Assembly (NCBI RefSeq): GCF_051014685.1
Contig: NC_135059.1
Coordinates: 2,480,001 to 2,544,000, forward strand
Direction: 5' to 3'
From: Ptiloglossa arizonensis
Lineage: Eukaryota; Arthropoda; Insecta; Hymenoptera; Colletidae
Length of the DNA stretch: 64,000 nt
Below are positions 46,701 through 58,019 of this stretch, one piece after another. The position numbers and the translations under genes were made by a program. The notes beneath the pieces are model-generated. The model did not search any database. It was not told the origin of the DNA and saw only the letters and a list, made by a program, of their open reading frames with translations. Position 1 is the first letter of the stretch; each line of letters begins with the position of its first letter.

Positions 46701-49700
46701 ATTTTGGGTCGGCCATTTTGTTTTTATTGAATATTTATTATTTTCATGAATTCGAATTACTAATTCGTAGTAAATAAATTCAATAAATTCTCCAAAATAC
46801 TAAAGTAAATATGACAATAAAATATGAAAATATAATTATTTAAAATATGCATTCAAGAAACTGGGTCTACCATTTTGTTTTCAGCAATTTTCGTTTCATA
46901 TTTATAATCAGCGACCTCGAAAACATTCAGATACCAATTTTGATGTAAATCAGTGCTTCCATATTGATGTTCTATCATTTTTTTCAAAGTTTGACCGTTT
47001 CGAACCACAGTGCGTCGTTGAGTTAACATGGAAATAGTTTCTAAATATTCTCCAGTCTCCTAGGAATACGGTATTACTAACATATTAAACAAAATTTGAA
47101 ATTTTCCAGCGTCCACTTTATCCATGAAGTAATCCGAGACTATACTCTTCCTTCTCCCTGTAATACCAATCGAGTACAGAAAATGTATTCACTTCCACGG
47201 ATCAATTGTCAGAGTTTCATTGCAACTTCGTTAAATTAATATAAAAGTACTTAAAATATTCTCCAGTCTCTTGAAAACACTATAGTACCAACGAATTAAA
47301 AAAGAATGTCTTCTTCCTGTAATATACCAATCGAGTTCAGAAAATGTATTCACTTCTACGGATCAATTGTCAGAGTACCGTTGCAACTTCGTTAAATTAA
47401 TATAAAAGTACTTAAAATATTCTCCAGTCTCTTGGAAACACTATCGTACCAACGAATTAAAGAAGAATGTCTTCTCCCTGTAATATACCAATCGAGTTCA
47501 GAAAATGTATTCACTTCTACGGATCAATTGTCAGAGTACCGTTGCAACTTCGTTAAATTAATATAGAAGTACTTAAAATATTCTCCAGTCTCTTAGAAAC
47601 ACTATCGTACCAACGAATTAAAGAAGAATGTCTTCTTCCTGTAATATACCAATCGAGTCGAACCTTCCCTCGGTTCCTCCGGTAGAACGAAGTGGGTTTA
47701 AAGTCTGCTGAAAAAGGTATTTACCTTTAAACCATCCATCATCCTATAATACATTTTTTGATTCTGTAGCCATCACCCTTAGCCGAAATATTACGTCGTC
47801 CCATTTTCGGGCACGGCCTTGTAGATTACCGGCATTAATCTCGAGTTTTCCGTAATCGTAGAGGAACAGAAGTCAATAGATCAATCAAGCTCGCGCACGT
47901 AGAAACGGGTCTCCGTTCGGGCACACCGCAATACGTTGCCGGGCACGAAGGAAACCGGAACGATATTTTACCAGCGACGACTCGTGTATTCTCTCTAACA
48001 ATCCCTCCTTCGTTCTGGCACGAATTTCCGTGCGTGCAGGCGCGAAAACCCGAGACACGGGAGAGATAGAAGGATGGTAGGTGGCGGTGGGCCGGCGGGC
48101 GGGTGCCATCGCACGAGAATTAATAACGGACGCGTGTATCGGTGATGTATCCTGGCCGTGTTCGGGGACTCCCCGTGGACTTTGCTGATGGAGAACTCGA
48201 GAGGGTTGCGTTTGGGTAGCGCGACGGGGCCGACTGGATGTGCCTGGCGACTGAATTATTGTACGCGAGGCCCACTAAATCATAAAAAGAACAAATTGCG
48301 CGCGGCTGAACGCCGAGCGGATGTACAGGCTCGGCTTCTGTTTCCCCAAAATTCCCGCGCCCGGTCGCGTACCAGGCTTGCCTGCCGGCCATTTACGCGC
48401 ATTTTTACGCGGTCGTGTGATCACCGTACAGAGGGCAACGCCAGCACTTCTCGACCGATTGAAATATGGAGTCGGAAGAGAACGTGGTCGGCTTAATGAA
48501 AAATGGTAACTTTGGAGTAACGTACGCGCGTTCTACGACGCTTCGCGTACGAGATTCGATTTGAAACACTCTTGATCACGGTTGAATTCTTGTCGGGTGA
48601 AATGTTACGCGATCCACGGTGTATTCGCAAGTTTCGGGGTTTCGATATTGTAGTATCGGATTTTCGGCGTTCGTTTAGACCTGCTTCGAGTGTAGGCCTA
48701 AACAAGATAACGCGCAAGGTCGGACTTGAGTTAAACTAAACATTTGGCGCCGATCGGTCCGCTAGCTTTCCTGGAAGGCACGAGTATCCTTTACAGAGGG
48801 TCTTGCTCTTGCGCGACGACCGAGCGTGAGAATGCACGGGGATGAAAGGGAATACATGTGGTTTGGAGAAAGTGAAGAGTGTTTGGAAAAGACGAACGAT
48901 TAGGATGGCCGAACGTGACCGAATGTCTCAAGTGAGAGAGACTGAGGATTGGAATGAAAGAGAATTAATGGGAATGACTATATAGAGCGCGAGAAGAACG
49001 TTAAGAGGGACAGTAACGGTAAGACGGTGTCACGCAGTATGGGACAGTATGACAAAGTTTGACGACGGGAGTATGTCCGAGGAGTGTGTCGCGGACAGTA
49101 CAACGAAGACGATAAGACGAGACAATTAAAAGACGTACTAAGACTTAAGCAACAAAGACGATCAAGACGCGTGCCGAAGGTACAAAGACGGTTAACTTAG
49201 TTTAATACGCGGTCGATCTACCTTAGTAGAAAGCGAAACCAATCACCAACACTACGTTTAATACTTGTATCATTGTAATATATAATATCATTAAATATAC
49301 TTTAATATACCGCACGAGGACAACAGTTATTTGGGGGCTCGTACGGGGATCAATCACTCAAAGGTCTCTTCTCAAGTGATTCGAAGAGAGAAAGAACAAC
49401 AATATTAACGATCGCGTACACCCAACGTGGTAAAAAACCATTGAAAGAAAGTATTTTTTCTCTGTACTCTACTCTGATCCTGTACCGTGCAAATTTTCAC
49501 GGATACTCTCCTCGTGTGACGAAACACTCAGATTTCCAACTCGAAAATACACTAGAGCTCGCGCGCAGTCTCTAATATTTCATACGGATCTACCGTTATC
49601 CCGTATCGCGCGAATTTTCACGGATACTTTCGTCGTACGAAAAAGAACAAAAAAAAAAAAAATTCCAACTCGAAAATACACTAGGGCTTGCGCGCAGTCT

Positions 49701-52700
49701 CTAATATTTCATACGGATTTACTCGTATCCTGTATCGCGCGAATTTTCACGGATACTTTCGTCGCGCGAGAAACAAGGAAAATAATTCCAAGCGGAAAAT
49801 ACGGTAGGGTTCGCGCGCCATTTTTAATATTTCATACGGATCGAGGGACCGTCGAGCGTATCGATTTAGGCCACGAACGCGGTTCTCTGTTTGTTCAGAA
49901 ATGTACATAGACGTGGAAACAAGTAATTGAATCGAATGTGCAAGGAAACCGCGGGTATCCATTCAGCCAAGAGTAGATGACTGGAAGCCCCCGTTTACAC
50001 GATCTAATACGGATTTGTCAGCACACGATTCCCAATCTCCCCGAAATCCGCTGAAATCGCCGATTACCCCAAGCGAGAGAAAGCCCGAGGTCGAACTCCA
50101 TCGAGGTCGATCCAGCTTCCGACGTTACGTCGTGGTAGATTTGGGCTTCCGGCCGTGGCACCCTCTCGAGGCATCGAATGGTACGGCTGAATTGGGAACG
50201 TAACCCAGCCTCGAACAATGCTGCCTCCGGCCAGATTGTAAAGTCCTCTCAATTATGCGGCGATGCTAATTACTCGCGAGTGCACACCGAAGAAGGCTCT
50301 TTAATCCGCACAACGACCCTTCACGGTGCCCGGTCTATCTTTCCGTTCTCTCCTCGTTATATCGACGAAGGATGAAACGGAATCACGAGAATTCTTGATT
50401 GGAGAGGAGCATCAGCGCCCGGTGTTTCGCACGACAGCGCGACCTTCCTTTCCTAACAACGCCATTACCATCTTTCCCCGAGATTTAAGGTTCCTTATTT
50501 CGGGAATAGGGTAAACCCTGCCCCGTGTGAATCGATTAGTTTCGATGCGAGAAATACGTTGATCTTCGTTTGGGCATCGATCACTTTTCATTCTAATTGC
50601 GAGACTCGAATCAGAGTGTAAGTACAGTATCAGAGGTAAATTACAGCTTTGGAAAAAGTAATGTATAATGTAAATGGTACTTGATAAAAGGAGGAAAATT
50701 TCTTTTGGGAAATTTAATAATAACAACTGACAATTTATAAAAATGGACATGTAATTCATAGCGGACGAAACATTGTGTCACAGTACTAATCAGTTATTCT
50801 GTTGCTAAATCTTGATGTATTAAATGGTTAATATTGCCGGGAAATGGTAATAAAAGACCCGTAATTCATATATTCGAATATTCCTTAACGTGCAAATCAA
50901 CGTAGAAGAAACGCTTATTAATTTGAATTAAATATCATAATAGTTCATCTAACGAGAGACTCGTTCGTCGTTGCTCCATCTCGCTCAGTTTCGGTGTATC
51001 CCATTCACTTTTCTCGACGGAGAGTACGCGCGAAGCAGAAGATAAAAATCGTTACCTACCCCGCTTAGTAGCCAACCGAAGATTCCGATTTTATCGCGCG
51101 AAATTCAATTTTTCGCTTGCCCGTAAATACAAAATTCGAAAAGAAACTCCTCTCCTTTCACGAATAATTCACATTCCAGCATCGTCGAATAAAAATAATT
51201 CGCAAGGAACAATCGTACTCGAACATTCTAATAATTCGATCCTAAGTTCCGGGCGTGTATCGGCCCGTTGGTGTATTCTTCTTTCCCTTTGCGTTCGCAA
51301 AGTTTCGATTTTAGTTAACGACTTTCGGCCTAACCGCACTACTAAACGTGACCGTACCGCAATGTTGCGGTAAATGAAAAGCAAACGCCGTGCCTGCTGC
51401 AGAGACCGAGGGATTGGCAAACATCGGTTTCGACGCTCGGCTGACGAGAAAAATTTCAATTAACCGATGCACTAGGATCGGAGAGGGTGCGGGAATGGGA
51501 TCGACGATGTACGCTTTTCGTACTCTACTCTGGTCCGAAAAAAAAAAAAAGGTGAAAATTAATTACTTCGCCGTTGACGCCAGATCCGAGAGGGGGATCG
51601 GTTGTCCGCTTGATAGGATTAAATCGCGCACCAGTCGTTTACTCTTTTTTTCCGCGTTTCTTTTTACCCGTGTCGCCGGTTGATACCGACGCATCGCTCT
51701 TGTTTTTCACTTCCGTCCGTTGAGACGCAACAAAGACGATTACGATCTGTTCCTTGTGCCGGAACAGTCAAGAGAGGAGATCCCTGTCCCGTGGACGACG
51801 TTCTTCATTGGACTGTACCGATGGAAAAGGGATTTATCGCGATGTTCGAGCGATACTCGCGTTTCAAAGGCTCTTCTGCGAAACTGGACTTAACTCGGAG
51901 TAGATGTTCGGGACGCTAAAATGCTTATATTCGTGCTTGAATTCTCGGTACGATTTCAGAGAACTTTCCTCAAAGTTTCGGTATCTATTATTCCCGTTCG
52001 ATTCTCAATGCTCGAGTTCTCGTATCGTAGTGTCCGTTCCACGAATGTTTCTGGGTAAATCAAAATTTATTTCCGTAAAGTTTTACGCGCATCGAATCTA
52101 CACTTAAAACACTAACACGTTCTTCGTTAACTCTCCGATTATTGCAGTTCCGTGAGTCATTTCTGACACACATTGATATTTCACTTATCGTATTCACGGT
52201 CGGGTGAGTCCCTTGTTTCTATAGTTTTCATTGCGCATTTACGATAGTGTCACGAGAATTGGATCATTATTTGATCAATTGCGACTAACACTTTCGTTAC
52301 TGGGTGCGTTAACCTTCTCGAGGGGAATAGTTACAAAGGGTTAATAACAGCTTAGGGATTTTTCAGAAGATCGATTTTTTACATCAGTGGATAGATCTTT
52401 TTCAACACAAGATCAGATCCATTTGAAGAAAAAAACAAAACAATTTTCTTTTTCCATTTCAAAACACTTTGTTTTTATATCGAAACACATCTAGGAAAAT
52501 CTTTTACACCTCTAGATCGATGTTTTGTATCGATTTCTTAGCACATTGATTTTTCATTTTGTAAGTAACTCCATATTTCTCGCATACGGTCCATTACAGT
52601 TCACAATTGTAAAATACGTTTCTCTTTGAGCTTATGCCTTATTACGGACTATATATTTTTTATTGAACATGGATCGAGAAATTGAGGCGGCCAAGGCAAT

Positions 52701-55700
52701 ACATCAAAGATGTTTCTCGCTTTCAATGACACAAATTTGAGAGAATTGCAACCAACACTTGCTCGAGAAAAATAAACGTTTCGAATATCGTAATCTCCCC
52801 TTCATTGGTTATCAACGTTCAAAAATATCCTCGTCGAGCTCTCGAAGAGGCACTGTACGTACACGTCGTCTTCTTGGGGCTCCTTCATCGCGAATTTCAA
52901 TCCAAATCGTAAAAAGAGACGCGTTCTTTGACGCAATTGTAGAATCACGGTGATTTCCGCTGGCATTGAGTTCTAAGTACGTTCTCATTATCGCGTTTAA
53001 AAACACGATCTTATCGCGTTCACAGTTCCTTGTTGCGGAAGCTGAAAGAAACGAGACTGTTCGTCTTGCCAATTACGACCTTTGCCATCTGTCTTTTTCT
53101 CGGCTCGTTTTCCGTGTTCCATGTATATCTTCGAGTTTCCGATCCGCGACACCGATGAGGGCGCGAACCAGCCGTAAAGTGTTAATTACTTCCACTGAAA
53201 AGAACCGTGTTTACTCGTCGCGCAGTTTTCACGATAAAATTGTAATACTTTTAACTTCGTTTCTCGAGTGGTTGGAAAATCGTAACTCCACGTGCGAAAC
53301 TCTGATCCTTGAACAAATATAGTTTTTAGAAATGGTACTGCGTTCGAGTTAGGAGAACTTTGTTTAGTTTTTCGAAAATCGACCGTCAACACCAGCTGTC
53401 TACGAATACTATAGTTGGAAGCTCGTAATCCGGGCTACGAATTGCTGAAATTTTATTAGCTTACTTTCGGTTTGTCGTTCATTACGTGTCACCAAGATCG
53501 TCGCGCAGTACCTATTTTAAGAATTCACAGCGGGTAAACTTGGACAGAAGATATTTACGGATTGTTTCGCTGTAGAGCAGTTTTGAAATTTACCTACGGT
53601 TTCGGTAAGCAGGAAATGCAAGTGCAGAGAAACGAAGAAGCGGAGATTGTTAAAGCGAATACGAATAATACGAACTCGGAACTTTCTAATTATAAGTTTC
53701 CTCGATGTTAGCGAGCTACTCAACGCGACTGTCGTAAATGACTCAAATGCATTAGGTCTTGTGGACGCCGTTTACGTTTCAATGTTTAATGCGACATTTT
53801 ATATAAAAAAAAAAGAAAATACTCGGCCAAATACGACTAGCGTTGCGCACTATGTTTACGGTTATCGGTCTTTAGAGTTTGAGCTCGGTTACGTTAAAAA
53901 AAAAAACGCTCTACTGGATCGTAAACCGCCCTTGCGAATTAAGGGAGGTTTTACGTTCGAACTTTACGAAATAATTGGCATAGTTGAGAATTTATTATGG
54001 AAACACTATTCGATCGAATATTTTTACATTTATTCGACGCGTACTAGTTTTTCACAAGCCGTTTTTTCCAAGAAATTTGTAAAAAGAATTCGTTAACGTT
54101 ATCAGTCGAAGTGAGAATATACATAAAATTTTCTTAAGTATTAAACGCAAAGAAACGAAGATTTATAAAATAGCGTCATATCAAATTGTGATCGAATATA
54201 GTTATAACACTATTGCCACGGAAGGTTGGATCTATTTTCTACAAGCTATTAAAATTTTCAGTGGAAAGTCGTTTACTTCTTCACGATGTACTTACGTAAG
54301 CTTAAAAAATGTAGTTTGGAGAAAAACGGCTTAAAAGTTTCTCGTGAGAAAATGTGAACGAAAAGATTTGATTCCTCGGTCGCGCAAGACGTGAAAAATC
54401 CTTGAAACAAAATTACACGCGACATGCGTCTCTCTTTCTCTCTCTTTCTCTCTTATTCACTCATTCGCTCATTTATTTTCTTTCAATACTCACTAATTCA
54501 CTCCCACGCTCACCCAACTTTCTCTTTCTTTCTTTCTCTCTCCACGTTTCCCGAGATATCCCGAAATATCCGTTTCTTCGAGCGAACGAAACGAATCGGA
54601 ACTTCCAAACGGAAGTAATGTTCTTGTATCGTCAACAACGATCCCGCCAATAGCGAGGACAAAGAACCGCGTCCGTTGGTGTCGAGGATCGGTAGCGATC
54701 CTCGGTGGTCGACGATTTAAACCGTTTTCGAAAATCCCGCGATCTGCGTAATCGATGGAAACGCTATTCGAAGCGGAGCGTTAATTTTTCAGATTCCTCC
54801 GATTGTACGGGAGCGACGAGGTCGCAAGATTGGGGGTACATAAAGGGTTGGTGGGACCGCGAAGCGGAGGAGAGATGGGGGGACGAGATAGTCGGTCGCG
54901 ATGTAACACAGTCGACTTCACTGATTGCCAATATGGCGGAGAGCATAGAGGACTGCGTCTCTCTATCTCGACCAGGGTGGTTCCACAATGCGCCGCGGGC
55001 GTTAATTCCCCCGTGAAACGTATTGCACCCCCGCGATTCAATTGTTCCAGCTCTACGGCCACAGTGCTTCACGCTGCACCGCTACGAATGAGTCGCACGC
55101 AGCTCATAATGATGCAATTTTCGGTGTGGCGAGCGCGTCATCATCATTACCCGGAACGCTCGCTACCTCGACGGCAACCGAGTAAAAGTGAACCCGAGAT
55201 ATTCGAAACGTGCAATCGTTGCGACGCGTTTGTCTTTCATCGCGGATACTATATGTCGCGTGCGAGCTCTTGTTAACGGGCGACCATTGTACTTTAGCCC
55301 ATCCGCAGAGCGATCCAATAAAAGTGGAACAGCTAATTATCTTTGTCGCGCGGCCTCGAATCGTCGCCCAAACTGAAATGTGTACACGAAAATAATTTTT
55401 CACCACCATCTATTCTTTCAACGGAATCAACCATTCGCGACGGTTACGGTTTAAGGGGTTTTTAACCCCGTAGAACGATATTAATTAGCACGACGTGAGT
55501 CAGATATGAATTTTTTTGGGGAGTCGTATCTAATGGATCTAGACTGAGCCCACTTTTATATTTTTGTCACGAAACCTTTTCGTAGCTTCAAGCAGACGAT
55601 TTTTACAAAATTATTATACTTATACCCGATTCGTCGCAAATTTCTTACGCCTGACTTACGATAAAAATACTCAACGATGCGTGTACCGATCAAGCTTCGA

Positions 55701-57271
55701 TGATCCTAAGTTACATTTTTTAAAGAAACTATATCTCGTTATTAAAGTGTACTGTTCCTCCGAAGATGGCCATAAAATAGTGGCCCACTCGCAACGACAT
55801 AAACTCACACGACATACTGTTATTGTTGTTCAAATATTTATCGTTTCTTTTACTAAAAATTGTCTCGTTTGCTTTGATCTACATATACAAATCTCAACGA
55901 CAAATTGTTTCACGAAGAAGTATCGTCGAAGTAATTCGATCAGCTTCGAATCTAGACATCCTTGTAACTCGAGGACTCGTTTTACATACGTTAGGTAAAA
56001 TCTTTACTTTTTGTTGTACGTTGCTATTCGTACCTAAACAAGTAATGGTAAAAATTGTTGGACTTTCATAAAATACGCCACGTTGACGAGCAGAAATGAG
56101 AACACTGGGAATTGTTGTCTCTTGAGTAATCGTGGAATGCACGAGCGTTTTATTTAGCAGTCAATGGATAGGGTAAGGAGCCTCGACAATGCTAGAACAG
56201 CGGTCGGCGAGCCAGCGATTTTGCTCCGTCACGAGGACCATTGCGAGTCCGCTGGCAAGCTTATTTCGTTGAATCGATTATTCAAGGCTCTACGTCACTT
56301 TCGTGGAAACGTTTTATCTCGATAATAGCAGCTAACCATCTATCTGAAGGTTGCTAACCCTGCGCGTTACACAACACGGTCGATACGAGAACACGTAGTT
56401 GAAACGAGAGACCCACCGCCCAGGCATCTAATCACAAGAATTGCAAGAAGTCGTTCAAAGTGGGACCGACTCGTATTTTATTTGCAGGTCAGTCTGGGGA
56501 AACACGTCTGCGTCGGTGAAGAAGTTAGGTATATGCCGGACCCGGATGACCCCCAGAGAACATTATTAAAGCAACATGCTGTCATTTCTATCACAGGATT
56601 ACCACTCATGGATTACTTCGAGCAGCGACTGACGGCGATGATCGAACAAAACGCGAAAAAGGTAGGTCCATTGAACGTTAGATCTATTTAACCTCCAAGA
56701 GGAGGTTGTTTGAGGTTGTTGACTATAATTGGAGACCGTTTGCGAGAAATCGAATGAATGTTGGAATCGCGATGGATCACACGAGAAGTATCAGAGAGAC
56801 TTTTGGGTATTATGAAAAAATGTATGCATGTGTGCATGTTCAAACCGGTGTCATACGAGTAATGTTGTACCGAAACCGATAAAATGCGATATCGATAAAG
56901 AAAATCGTCCGTGGCGTAGCGCGATACTTGCATTCGGGGAAAATTTGGATTTCAGGTGTCTACGGTGAAACGAATCGATAGAAAATTATTTTACAACGGT
57001 TCGTTTGATTTTATTATACAAAGATTGCTCCTCATCGGGGGGTTTTTTTTTTAGGAAATATCGAAAAACGCGGTATCATTACGTCAGCGGCTGCGAATCT
57101 GTTAAGTTCAAGTTGCACCGTGATCTGAGAGAAACCGTTGAAAGTTTGAATAAACATTCGTTGAATAAACGTACGATGAATGTCATCGGTCGATATTGGT
57201 TCGAAGTTGTGCTTGTTTGGGACGAATTGATTGGTTGTTGGTGAAACAAATGCAATTGGTGAAACGATCTA

Positions 57272-57307
<36 letters not shown>

Positions 57308-57810
57308 TAGGTATGACAGAGTTTAGCAAGGCTCATCGATGCATGAAATCATTGTTACGTGCACGACATTCAGGTTCATACGTTTCGTGAAATATTTGCC
57401 TATCTGAAGTGTGTAAAATGATGGATAGTAGAGAATTTTCTCCTCGAGTGGTGCTGACTCGCGTTGCAAAAATTATGAATGATCTTGGCTTCGGAGCAGT
57501 GAGCGCGTAAAGAGTGCGAGCGATCATCGCGTTTGCACGATAACCGAGTGTTTTCTGCACAATTGGGTTTCAGGGACGGCAAGCGGTCGAATGGGTCATC
57601 GAGAAGATTCACGAAGACATGAAAGGTATCGCGAACACCGCGGTGAAGTCGACGGACGACTTGCTCAATCAGACGCGTCGTCAGATCGACGATATCACGA
57701 ATATTACCAAACGAGGTATAGACGATCTTCAAAACGTAGCGAGAAAATCGTTCGACGAGTTTCAGAATCTAACAGTGCCACCACCGACACAATCGATACC
57801 AAAATTGTAG
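31741..57810 (+). CDS. slmo-like: PRELI-domain lipid-transfer protein, slowmo/PRELID3-like, with 11-mer repeat tail
   Basis: This encodes a 231-residue PRELI/MSF1 protein spread over 26 kb. Coding exons are 31741-31772, 31889-32054, 37604-37690, 56488-56661 and 57574-57810. All have GT-AG borders, compatible phases and a 696-nt total. The start MRIWTSYHTFEHPWETV resembles the slowmo/PRELID3 N-terminus. RKYPNPVNPSILGTDV, SHRLVTSIW, YMPDPDDPQRT and GRQAVEWVIEKI follow in family order. Known PRELID3 proteins act with TRIAP1/Mdm35 in the mitochondrial intermembrane space to carry phosphatidylserine between membranes. The middle (exon 3) is diverged from canonical slowmo, so this may be a paralogue. 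Residues 169-219 form five 11-residue units with Asn at 174, 185, 196, 207 and 218, predicting a long amphipathic helix. Introns 2 (5.5 kb) and 3 (18.8 kb) are unusually long beside the compact neighbours. Confidence 0.9.
35533..36078. repeat. Compound ATGT/ATGATGT microsatellite
   Basis: This is about 545 bp of TATG and TATGATG units. The middle part settles into an 11-bp unit, ATGTATGTATG, repeated many times. The right end has three near-identical units of about 46 bp (TGTATATGCATGTATATATG and onward; 35956, 36001 and 36046 regions). Three overlapping minus-strand open frames of about 184-227 codons reading HTYI/HTSY are by-products of the repeat. Confidence 0.95.
37513..37544 (-). repeat. 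Mariner-end-like repeat in intron 2
   Basis: Read on the minus strand this is GGTTGTTCGATAAGTTTCG followed by TCGTTCGATAAAA. It abuts a TA at 37545-37546. It matches the left end of the MITE at 42819 and the repeat at 45538, and lies only 60 bp before exon 3. Confidence 0.55.
39351..40108. repeat. Higher-order tandem repeat: 2 x 384 bp of about 5 sub-units
   Basis: The block from TTTACACCTAACTCCTAACA at 39351 recurs at 39735, a shift of 384 bp, and similarity runs through CACGAGACGTTTGTAAAAGTGG to about 40107. Inside each copy, sub-units of about 65-90 bp begin TTGTAAC-GAAA, TTATAATCAAAAA, GTGTAATTACAAAAA, TTGTAACAAAAAA and CTGTAACGAAAAA and share ACTCG and CTGTT blocks. Sub-units differ from each other far more than the two 384-bp copies do, the signature of higher-order satellite growth. 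Confidence 0.85.
42819..43024. mobile_element. 206-bp mariner-type MITE
   Basis: The left end is GTTTGTTCGATAAGTTTTGT. The right end, read on the minus strand, is GGTTGCTCGATAAATTTTTT. These are inverted repeats of roughly 25 bp with several mismatches. TA flanks both sides (42817-42818 and 43025-43026). The element has no coding capacity. The right-hand TA is immediately followed by the end of the Tc1-like element. Related end sequences occur at 13242, 37513 and 45538. Confidence 0.6.
43135..44081 (-). pseudogene. Tc1-like DD34E transposase, inactivated
   Basis: The N-terminal segment (44081 to about 43860) has a helix-turn-helix of the form SAAAKYIRKSKTFVSKWV. After the LSLLWG position a frameshift near 43860 moves the continuation into another frame, where GVNISRETVRRR (43836 down) and VIFSDEDSFW follow. 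A TAG stop interrupts the frame just before VIFSDE (near 43706). The C-terminal part (43620-43135) is open and holds QEDNDPKHRN and SIENVWAI. Counting from the first Asp of DND to that Glu gives 34 intervening residues, hence DD34E. With at least one stop and one frameshift the protein cannot be made as a single chain. Confidence 0.9.
44240..44303. repeat. 14-bp tandem array inside the Tc1 end
   Basis: About four and a half units of TCATAGGAAAAAGT / TAATAGGAAAAAGT / TCATAGGAAAAAT lie immediately internal to the right inverted repeat of the Tc1-like element. Subterminal direct repeats can bind transposase in some Tc1 elements, but here the unit looks like simple local expansion. Confidence 0.85.
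45538..45586 (+). repeat. Mariner-end-like palindromic fragment
   Basis: This fragment starts GGTTGTTCGATAAGGTTTGT right after a TA (45536-45537) and continues CGTTTGATAAAA. The right arm, read in reverse, begins GATTGTTGAATAAA. It is a family member of the repeats at 13242, 37513 and 42819. No matching distal end was found within the next 2 kb. Confidence 0.5.
47160..47655. repeat. 160-bp tandem repeat, just over three units
   Basis: The phrase TAATATACCAATCGAGTTCA occurs at about 47320 and 47481, with variants at about 47160 and 47642, a spacing of about 160 bp. Each unit also contains GGATCAATTGTCAGAGT and AAAATATTCTCCAGTCTCTT. The last three units are nearly identical and the first is more diverged. 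Confidence 0.9.
48960..49331 (+). mobile_element. LTR-like terminal region (relic)
   Basis: This stretch ends in an AT-rich block (ATATAATATCATTAAATATA) followed by GAGGACAACAGTTAT and then a tRNA-Pro-like primer-binding site at 49332. That order is expected at the 3' edge of a 5' LTR. The left boundary is uncertain and might extend to about 48735. No gag, pol or env frame was found downstream, so at most an LTR and leader survive. Confidence 0.4.
49332..49350 (+). other. tRNA-Pro-type primer-binding site
   Basis: The sequence TGGGGGCTCGTACGGGGAT is complementary to the 3' end of animal tRNA-Pro (CCA plus acceptor and T-arm). The first eleven bases match exactly, with one substitution and one extra G afterward. 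Primer-binding sites of this kind lie directly downstream of the 5' LTR in many retroelements. Confidence 0.5.
49470..49850. repeat. 120-130-bp tandem repeat, three units
   Basis: Each unit has ATTTTCACGGATACT (49493, 49614 and 49744 regions), then CCAACTCGAAAATACACTAG, then CGCGCGCAGTCTCTAATATT and CATACGGAT. Spacing is about 120 and 130 bp, and the difference comes mostly from an A-run in the second unit. The array follows the LTR-like relic and could be part of its leader. Confidence 0.85.
56662..57573 (+). other. Intron 4 of the PRELI gene
   Basis: This is a 912-bp intron with donor AAG|GTAGGT and acceptor TTGGGTTTCAG|GGA. It contains a (GA)15 tract at 57275-57304 and no gene. Confidence 0.9.
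57275..57304. repeat. (GA)15 microsatellite
   Basis: A perfect run of GA dinucleotides in intron 4. GA tracts can bind GAGA-type factors in insects, but nothing here shows that function. Confidence 0.95.
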
Positions 57811-58013
57811 CTAATATTTCACGTTAGCTTTGATCTCTTTACCTAACGTCGTGTAGAACTTCGGTGGAACGATCAGGATCGGACTGAAACTATTAATCGC
57901 GATCGGTCTCTGAAACGGAACCAGGAGGAGGAATCGAATATTAATATCACGAGCAGCGTCGATGCAAAATTGTTACATAATTTGTTACATTATTGAACGG
58001 TACAATTGCATTT

Positions 58014-58019
58014 AATAAA
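58014..58019 (+). terminator. Polyadenylation signal of the PRELI gene
   Basis: AATAAA, 204 bp past the stop codon in an otherwise unremarkable 3' region, is followed by GTGCAATCGGTTGGTAGTGG, which contains GT-rich sequence suited to a downstream element. It is the first canonical signal after the last exon. Confidence 0.6.

Larger units (their letters stand above)
37691..56487 (+). other. Intron 3 of the PRELI gene (18.8 kb)
   Basis: The donor is AAC|GTAAGT and the acceptor TTTATTTGCAG|GTC, and phase is preserved. No other gene with recognisable domains lies inside, apart from a dead transposase. The contents are listed separately: a higher-order repeat, MITE, Tc1 element, tandem arrays and an LTR relic. 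GC-rich patches at 40.2-40.8, 44.5-45.5, 47.9-48.6, 50.0-50.5 and 54.6-55.4 kb have many overlapping opposite-strand open frames but no domain. They may hold regulatory sequence. A CT-rich run occupies 54423-54545. Confidence 0.85.
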
